From NCBI RefSeq assembly GCF_050271975.1, contig NZ_CP189850.1, positions 2,232,001-2,296,000 on the forward strand: a stretch of 64,000 nt of DNA. Reading direction: 5' to 3'. The notes below the pieces were generated by a model, which was not told the origin of the DNA, did not search any database, and saw only the letters and a list, made by a program, of their open reading frames with translations. Both the position numbers and the translations under genes were made by a program. This DNA is from Litorimonas sp947503715 (lineage in GTDB: Bacteria > Pseudomonadota > Alphaproteobacteria > Caulobacterales > Maricaulaceae). Below, in pieces: positions 58,974 through 64,000 of this stretch (position 1 is the stretch's first letter; each line of letters starts with the position of its first letter).

Positions 58974-60533
58974 TCAGGTCAGATCGCATTGCCCTGAGAA
59001 GTTCGGCTCCATCAACTTAACCCGATTATACAGGCTGAACTTATCCCTATTCGGATCTGTTTCAGCTTGTTTTTTCGCCGTTTTAAAATACTCGCAAGCG
59101 CGAATTGTTTTACCGGATTTCATGAGAATATTTGAGAGATCCAGGGTCCCGCTGACACTGTTAGAGTCCCAATAAACGTCCTCATACACTTCCGCCGCAT
59201 AGGTCGCCACAGGCGTGACAGGAATGTCGGACGCGCCGTAAATCGACATCATGTGAGAGACCGCTGTGTAATCCTCGTCATTCTCAAGTAATGCAGCCTC
59301 AAAATATTGGATGGATTTTTTCATGTCATCATTCAATTCGAAAATGCGCGGTTCCGTGTCTTCCAAATCTTCGAATTTCAAATCATGGGATTTATGAAAA
59401 TAGACATCCCCCATAACGCGTAGAGGCTCAATTCCGTCCGGGTCCTGCGACAGCGCGGCTTGTGAGTATAAGACCGCTTGATCAAAGTCCTGTGCGTTGA
59501 TGAAATAAGTGGCCCGCGCCGCAAGAGACTCCGCCGTCTGGCCGTTCTTTTTCTCAAATACGTTCAGCTTTTTACCATAGTCATTCATAGTCTTTTTATT
59601 GACAAATGAGCGCTGCCCCAATGCCATTTGCAAATTGAGCTCGGCTTTTGACAAGCGTGTCGACTTCATATTCACAGCCATAAATTCAGCCTTGGGCTGG
59701 AATTGTTGCACATTAAATCGATCATCCTCGAAATAATCACGCGCCGCTTCGTGGAATTCCTGAGGGGTTATTCCAAATCCTTCCTCAAAAGCTTTGATAG
59801 GTTCTTCGCCGGAATTTATAAGTTCGAGATAGTAACCCAAACGACTTGATAGCTCTTTTTCAGAATGCAGGTAATGCACGTAGAGCCAGCTTTGCGCATA
59901 AAATTGGTTAAGTAATAGACCGCGTTTGGAGCCTTTATCAGCAAAAGGATAAACGCGAATGGCGCTGATTACATCTTCAACATCTACCCAATCCGGCCCG
60001 CCCCGCATCAAACCTCTGGCATGTTTTGCCGCCGCTCGGCCAACCATTAATGTGCCGTCCCGCATCGTAAAGGTTGAAAGATAATTGGCATGACCTTCAT
60101 CATACCAACGCGGATAGGCCGTATCCATGTAACCATGCAAAACGTGATGGCTATATTCATGAAGCGCGACTTGGTTTGTGAAACTATTCTGCTTTTTACT
60201 ATCGGCCAATGGCGTCAACATGATTGGGCCGTCATAACCCTGTGTGTAGAGTCCTGCGATGCCACGCGTTCCCGTAAATTTGCTTAAGCCAGAATCGGAA
60301 TCAAATGCATAAATCGTGAGTTTCTTGCGGTCCGGTGTTGGCTTCACACCCCCAAGTGTCATGATAAGCTTGCGGTAAACTTCCATCTTCTCGACGGTCT
60401 GCTTTGCCTGGTTCAGTTTGACGTCGCCATATAAGACGATATTTTCAGACTCTACCTTTAACGGGTCCGCATAGGCCGTTGAGGTCATCAATAAAATTGA
60501 ACTGCTAATCCCAACTAAAAGCTTTTTCATCAT
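58974..60533 (-). CDS. Secreted HEXXH metallopeptidase with TPR-like C-terminal half (DUF1570-like)
   Basis: A 519-residue exported protein. The signal peptide MMKKLLVGISSSILLMTSTAYA ends in a standard cleavage site. A zinc peptidase core of gluzincin type has HEYSH at residues 125-129 and a downstream Glu146 in RWYDEGHANYL. Residues about 270-510 form a helical repeat region with TPR-like periods (AARATYFINAQDFDQAVLYSQAALSQDPDG; MKKSIQYFEAALLENDEDY). Its substrate is unknown. It lies alone between marR/small-membrane gene and trmJ, with no neighbour that explains it. Confidence 0.8.
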   Translation of the reverse strand: MMKKLLVGISSSILLMTSTAYADPLKVESENIVLYGDVKLNQAKQTVEKMEVYRKLIMTLGGVKPTPDRKKLTIYAFDSDSGLSKFTGTRGIAGLYTQGYDGPIMLTPLADSKKQNSFTNQVALHEYSHHVLHGYMDTAYPRWYDEGHANYLSTFTMRDGTLMVGRAAAKHARGLMRGGPDWVDVEDVISAIRVYPFADKGSKRGLLLNQFYAQSWLYVHYLHSEKELSSRLGYYLELINSGEEPIKAFEEGFGITPQEFHEAARDYFEDDRFNVQQFQPKAEFMAVNMKSTRLSKAELNLQMALGQRSFVNKKTMNDYGKKLNVFEKKNGQTAESLAARATYFINAQDFDQAVLYSQAALSQDPDGIEPLRVMGDVYFHKSHDLKFEDLEDTEPRIFELNDDMKKSIQYFEAALLENDEDYTAVSHMMSIYGASDIPVTPVATYAAEVYEDVYWDSNSVSGTLDLSNILMKSGKTIRACEYFKTAKKQAETDPNRDKFSLYNRVKLMEPNFSGQCDLT

Positions 60534-60753
60534 GACAGGTCCCTTAAATAATCTTTAGAGAAGCTTCAAACGTTGAGCGTGCTTGGTCAAGAGTGATTTC
60601 CCGGATGTTCCTGAGAAAATACATCTCGGTGAACAGACTATAATGTTTAATGAACGTATTGAATGATCACGCACAGCCGTTCAAAACGCCGAATTCTATG
60701 GCCTGATAAAGCTGTTTAAAAAAGCGAATCTACTCAAATTTATATGGGCGCAG

Positions 60754-61551
60754 TTAATCCTTGCGCGCCGTCCCCCGCCCCTTCGCCAAAGCTTTCACAA
60801 TGCCACGAAACGTGCGCACCTCCTGCTCACTCATCTTCGCACGGGTTAGCGGCGCGCGGATATTTTGTTGCATTAAGTTCCGCTTTGTTGCGGGAAAGAA
60901 GAATCCCGCATTGTCGAGTTCCTCTTCCAGATGCTCGAATAGGCGCGTCAGGTCTTCGCGCGGGGCGACCTCGCTGCGCACGCCTTCGAAAATATCCGGC
61001 ACCTGCACATCTCCCGCCTGCGCCCAGAGAAAGGCAAAGAGGTTCACGGCTTGGGCGAGGTTCAAGGATTGAAATGCCGGATTGACGGGATAGGTCAGGA
61101 TGGCATCCGCCATCACGACATCAGCATTGGTCAGGCCCGCTTTTTCAGGACCGAACAGCACACCGACCCCTGCCCCGATTTGCGCGCGCATTTCACCGCC
61201 GACCACATCAGTCCCAACCACAGGAATTTCGAGTTCACGGCGACGCGCCGTTGCCGCAAGGACATAGGAGAGATCGGCCACGGCCTCTTCCACCGTCTTG
61301 TAGAGTTTCGCATTTTGCAGAACGGGCAGCGCACCCGACGCCATCGCATCCGCATCCGGATTGGGCCACCCATCGCGCGGCGCAACAAGGCGAAGTTCCG
61401 TCAGGCCGAAATTAAGCATACCCCGCGCGCAAGCCCCGATATTCTGACCCAGTTGCGGCCGCACGAGAATCACGACGGGCGCGGGCGCAGCATCCGGCGT
61501 CACAACGCGCCCCAATTGGTCTTTCCGGGCTTTCCCAACTTTGTTGTACAT
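60754..61551 (-). CDS. trmJ: tRNA (cytidine/uridine-2'-O-)-methyltransferase TrmJ
   Basis: A SPOUT-class methyltransferase acting on tRNA position 32. It shows VVILVRPQLGQNIGACARGMLNFGLTELRLVAPRDGWPN, VLAATARRRELEIPVV, GAGVGVLFGPEKAGLTNADVVMAD and YPVNPAFQSLNLAQAVNLFAFLW (motifs 1-3 with the SAM knot). A C-terminal helical extension carries RNLMQQNIRAPLTRAKMSEQEVRTFRGIVKAL, as in TrmJ rather than TrmL. Length is 265 residues. It is divergent from icd. Confidence 0.95.
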   Translation of the reverse strand: MYNKVGKARKDQLGRVVTPDAAPAPVVILVRPQLGQNIGACARGMLNFGLTELRLVAPRDGWPNPDADAMASGALPVLQNAKLYKTVEEAVADLSYVLAATARRRELEIPVVGTDVVGGEMRAQIGAGVGVLFGPEKAGLTNADVVMADAILTYPVNPAFQSLNLAQAVNLFAFLWAQAGDVQVPDIFEGVRSEVAPREDLTRLFEHLEEELDNAGFFFPATKRNLMQQNIRAPLTRAKMSEQEVRTFRGIVKALAKGRGTARKD

Positions 61552-61627
61552 ATATTCGGCTTTAAGTTTACAGGGTCGGATGTTATGGGCCGCCCAACAG
61601 AATTAACGTCCGTTTAATGAGGAAAAC

Positions 61628-62839
61628 ATGGCTAAAATCAAGGTGACAAACCCCGTCGTTGACATGAACGGGGACGAGATGACCCGCATCATCTGGGACA
61701 TGATCAAGGATCGCCTGATCCATCCCTATCTGGATATCGACCTGCTGGACTATGATCTCTCTATCCAATCGCGCGACGCGACTGACGATCAGATCACTGT
61801 CGATGCGGCCAATGCGATCAAAAAACATAATGTCGGCATTAAATGCGCAACGATCACGCCGGATGAGCAACGCGTCGAAGAATTCGATTTGAAGAAGATG
61901 TGGCGCTCTCCGAATGGCACAATCCGTAACATCCTTGGTGGTGTTGTCTTCCGAGAGCCGATTATCTGTAACAATGTCCCGCGCCTCGTGCCGGGCTGGA
62001 CACAGCCTATCGTCATTGGCCGTCACGCTTTTGGCGATCAGTACAAAGCGACAGACTTCCTCGTCCCCGGCGAAGGTAAGCTGACCATGAAATGGGAAGG
62101 CACAAATGGCGAAACTATCGAGCGCGAAGTGTTCGACTTCCCTGAAGCCGGTGTGGCTATGGGGATGTATAATCTCGACGCCTCGATTCGCGACTTCGCC
62201 CGCGCCTGTTTTAATTACGGCACGCAGCGCCGATGGCCGGTCTATCTGTCGACGAAGAACACTATCCTCAAAAAATATGACGGACGGTTCAAAGATATCT
62301 TCCAAGAGGTTTACGATACGGAATTTGCGGAGAAGTTCGAAGAGTTTGGCGGCGAATACCAACATCGCCTGATCGACGATATGGTCGCGGCGGCGATGAA
62401 ATGGTCCGGTGGCTATATCTGGGCCTGTAAAAATTATGACGGCGATGTGCAGTCCGACACCGTCGCGCAAGGGTTCGGGTCGCTCGGCCTGATGACATCC
62501 TTCCTGCTGACGCCGGATGGAAAGACGATGGAAGCCGAAGCCGCGCACGGTACGGTGACACGTCACTATCGTAACCACCAGAAGGGCGAAGCGACCTCGA
62601 CCAACTCCACCGCATCGATCTTCGCCTGGACACGCGGTCTCGCCCATCGTGCGAAACTGGATGATAACGAGGCCCTCGCAAAATTTGCGGGCGGGCTGGA
62701 ATCCACAGTGATTGAAACCATTGAAGGCGGTCAAATGACGAAAGACCTCGCGCTCCTTGTTGGGGACCAGCAAGGTTGGCTGACGACGGAGGGCTATCTC
62801 GAAGCGATTGCCGAGAATTTCGAACGGAAGATGACGTAA
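61628..62839 (+). CDS. icd: NADP-dependent isocitrate dehydrogenase, homodimeric eukaryote-like type
   Basis: An enzyme of the TCA cycle that oxidises isocitrate to 2-oxoglutarate with NADP. The sequence shows MAKIKVTNPVVDMNGDEMTRIIWDMIKDRLI, WRSPNGTIRNILGGVVFREPIICNNVPRLVPGWTQPIVIGRHAFGDQYKATDFL, RLIDDMVAAAMKWSGG and EAEAAHGTVTRHYR, matching the class with mitochondrial IDH2. Length is 403 residues. GAGGA stands four bases before the ATG. An unrelated monomeric isocitrate dehydrogenase faces it 95 bases on. Confidence 0.97.
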   Translation: MAKIKVTNPVVDMNGDEMTRIIWDMIKDRLIHPYLDIDLLDYDLSIQSRDATDDQITVDAANAIKKHNVGIKCATITPDEQRVEEFDLKKMWRSPNGTIRNILGGVVFREPIICNNVPRLVPGWTQPIVIGRHAFGDQYKATDFLVPGEGKLTMKWEGTNGETIEREVFDFPEAGVAMGMYNLDASIRDFARACFNYGTQRRWPVYLSTKNTILKKYDGRFKDIFQEVYDTEFAEKFEEFGGEYQHRLIDDMVAAAMKWSGGYIWACKNYDGDVQSDTVAQGFGSLGLMTSFLLTPDGKTMEAEAAHGTVTRHYRNHQKGEATSTNSTASIFAWTRGLAHRAKLDDNEALAKFAGGLESTVIETIEGGQMTKDLALLVGDQQGWLTTEGYLEAIAENFERKMT

Positions 62840-62860
62840 GTCAGACTGATATTAAAACAG

Positions 62861-62895
62861 AAAAACCCGCCGCGAGACCCTCGCGGCGGGTTTTT
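62861..62895. terminator. Bidirectional rho-independent terminator between two isocitrate dehydrogenase genes
   Basis: AAAAACCCGCCGCGAG and CTCGCGGCGGGTTTTT form a 16-bp perfect arm around ACC. With A and T tracts on both sides it can serve both converging genes. Confidence 0.93.
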
Positions 62896-62934
62896 ATTTG
62901 GGAGCGTCGTTACGCCCTCGCTTGTGGAAAGCGC

Positions 62935-64000
62935 CTAACCAATAATCGCATTCAACGTTTTTGACGGACGCATTATCGCGGACACTTTTTCCGCATCTGC
63001 ATGATAATATCCGCCCATATCAGCAGGCTTGCCTTCATCAGCCTTTAGTTCACTCAATATTCTTTCTTCATTCTCAACGAGTTGCTGACGAATCTTCGCG
63101 AAGTGAGCCTTTAGGCCTTCATCCTCATATTGCAGCGAGATGGCTTCCGCCCAATAGCGCGCGAACCAGTAATGGGAGGAACGGTTATCATTATCGCCGA
63201 CCTTACGGCCCGGAGAATGGCCTTCTACCAACAGGAACTCCGTCGCCCGTTCAACGGCCTCACCAAGAATGGCGGCTTTTGGACGGTTCTTTGTCGCGAG
63301 GAAGTTGAAGCTTTCGCCGAGTGCGCAGAACTCCCCGAGGCTGTCCCAACGCAGATGGTTCTCCTCTTGCAACTGCTCCACATGTTTTGGCGCGGAACCG
63401 CCTGCTCCTGTTTCGAACAAGCCACCCCCATTCATGAGTTTAACGATGGAGAGCATTTTAGCCGATGTGCCAAGCTCAAGAATCGGGAACAAATCCGTCA
63501 AGTAATCGCGCAAGACGTTACCCGTAATGGTCACGACATCATGGCCTTTGGTCATTTCTTCGAGTGTGTAGCTGGTCGCTTCACGCGGGGCGAGAATTGG
63601 AATGTCTTTTCCAGCCTCCTCCAAAGCCGGCTTTACATATTTAATGAGTTCCGCATCATGAGCGCGATTGGCATCCAGCCAGAACGCGGCCAAGCCGGTT
63701 GCATCAAAACGCTCAATGCCGAGCTTAATCCAATCGAGGATCGGCGCTTTTTTGGCTGTACAGGACCGCCAAATATCACCCGCTTCGACTTCATGGCTGA
63801 TAATCGTTTCACCGTTCTCAAGAACGATCGACATTATCCCGTCAGAGGGTGCCGTAAAAGTTGTTGGATGGGACCCATATTCTTCGGCCTTTTGCGCCAT
63901 CAGGCCGACATTGGACACAGCGCCACAGGTCGTGACGTCGAGTTTGCCGTTTTTCTTAAAGAACTCAACGGTCTCATCATAAACGGGCGCATAGCAATTA
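62935..64000 (-). CDS. Monomeric-type NADP-dependent isocitrate dehydrogenase, C-terminal part
   Basis: At least 355 residues of a roughly 740-residue protein; the gene runs off the right edge. The frame stays open to the window end and reads NCYAPVYDETVEFFKKNGKLDVTTCGAVSNVGLMAQKAEEYGSHPTTF. AFWLDANRAHDAELIKYV, NVLRDYLTDLFPILELGTSAKMLSIVKLMNGGGLFETGAGGSAPKH and NHLRWDSLGEF follow, all typical of monomeric IDH. A GTG within VSNVGL is not a true start. The role overlaps with icd. Confidence 0.95.
   Translation of the reverse strand, partial: NCYAPVYDETVEFFKKNGKLDVTTCGAVSNVGLMAQKAEEYGSHPTTFTAPSDGIMSIVLENGETIISHEVEAGDIWRSCTAKKAPILDWIKLGIERFDATGLAAFWLDANRAHDAELIKYVKPALEEAGKDIPILAPREATSYTLEEMTKGHDVVTITGNVLRDYLTDLFPILELGTSAKMLSIVKLMNGGGLFETGAGGSAPKHVEQLQEENHLRWDSLGEFCALGESFNFLATKNRPKAAILGEAVERATEFLLVEGHSPGRKVGDNDNRSSHYWFARYWAEAISLQYEDEGLKAHFAKIRQQLVENEERILSELKADEGKPADMGGYYHADAEKVSAIMRPSKTLNAIIG

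Noticed and set aside
61583..62773. A 396-codon open frame antisense to icd
   Set aside because: It mirrors the strongly coding icd frame, has no recognisable domain, and is explained by codon bias on the opposite strand.
1..64000. CRISPR arrays, insertion sequences, integrases or prophage genes
   Set aside because: No regularly spaced repeats, transposase or phage-type proteins were seen on either strand.

Overview
The window reads as a gene-dense stretch of an alphaproteobacterial chromosome, probably a marine Hyphomonadales/Maricaulales-type organism. The assignment is by inference from gene content and order; no rRNA is present. The pointers are a 5-aminolevulinate synthase (hemA), a CtaA type-2/Cox15 heme A synthase, a ubiquinol-cytochrome c chaperone, a Mg-type HemB, leucyltransferase Bpt, and the orders merR-ihfA-fabH-plsX and nrdR-rib genes-nusB-thiL. 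Base composition is moderate and gene spacing is tight, with many ATGA or one-base stop/start overlaps.

Layout. Positions 1-4.1 kb hold a cut-off aminotransferase, a lipoprotein, argC, the rplM-rpsI ribosomal operon with its promoter and terminators, and heme A synthase. Positions 4.2-8.1 kb hold a four-gene operon around the bacterial proteasome-like protein Anbu (ATP-grasp, alpha-E, transglutaminase, Anbu). Then come tRNA-Pro(GGG), merR, ihfA, fabH, plsX, the bc1 chaperone and divergent bamE. Positions 12.7-17.5 kb are one riboflavin/nus operon (nrdR, ribD, ribE, ribB, ribH, nusB, thiL). Here ribD lacks its deaminase domain and ribB carries a GTP cyclohydrolase-like domain without its zinc cysteines. 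Next are an RraB-like gene, glyA, hemA and divergent hemB. Positions 22-28.9 kb carry a hydroxyisobutyrate-type dehydrogenase, an SLC13 carrier, bpt and a complete TRAP transporter. Positions 28.9-36.3 kb carry envelope genes (LemA, M48 and M16 peptidases, a YcgN-like protein, PBP1A).

Positions 36.3-50.8 kb are a sugar-oxidation locus and the most notable part of the window. A nine-gene minus-strand array encodes a Gfo/Idh dehydrogenase, an IolE-like epimerase, an MFS carrier, a Tat-exported gluconate-dehydrogenase subunit-3 protein, four tandem paralogous GMC flavoproteins joined by one-base overlaps, and a Tat-lipoprotein epimerase. It is preceded by a TolB/TPR-type putative regulator and two palindromes, and it converges on a 2-keto-3-deoxygalactonate kinase gene. 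I infer periplasmic oxidation of glycosides or sugars, possibly to 3-keto forms, followed by cleavage and uptake. No cytochrome c partner is encoded nearby.

Positions 50.9-57.4 kb hold housekeeping genes (trhO, a GST, ybjN, proC, an EnvZ/OmpR-like pair, a branched-chain aminotransferase). A looser accessory stretch follows (57.4-60.7 kb: a long non-coding gap, a MarR regulator with a palindrome at its start, a small membrane protein, an HEXXH peptidase). The window ends with trmJ and two unrelated isocitrate dehydrogenases, homodimeric and monomeric, that converge on one shared terminator.
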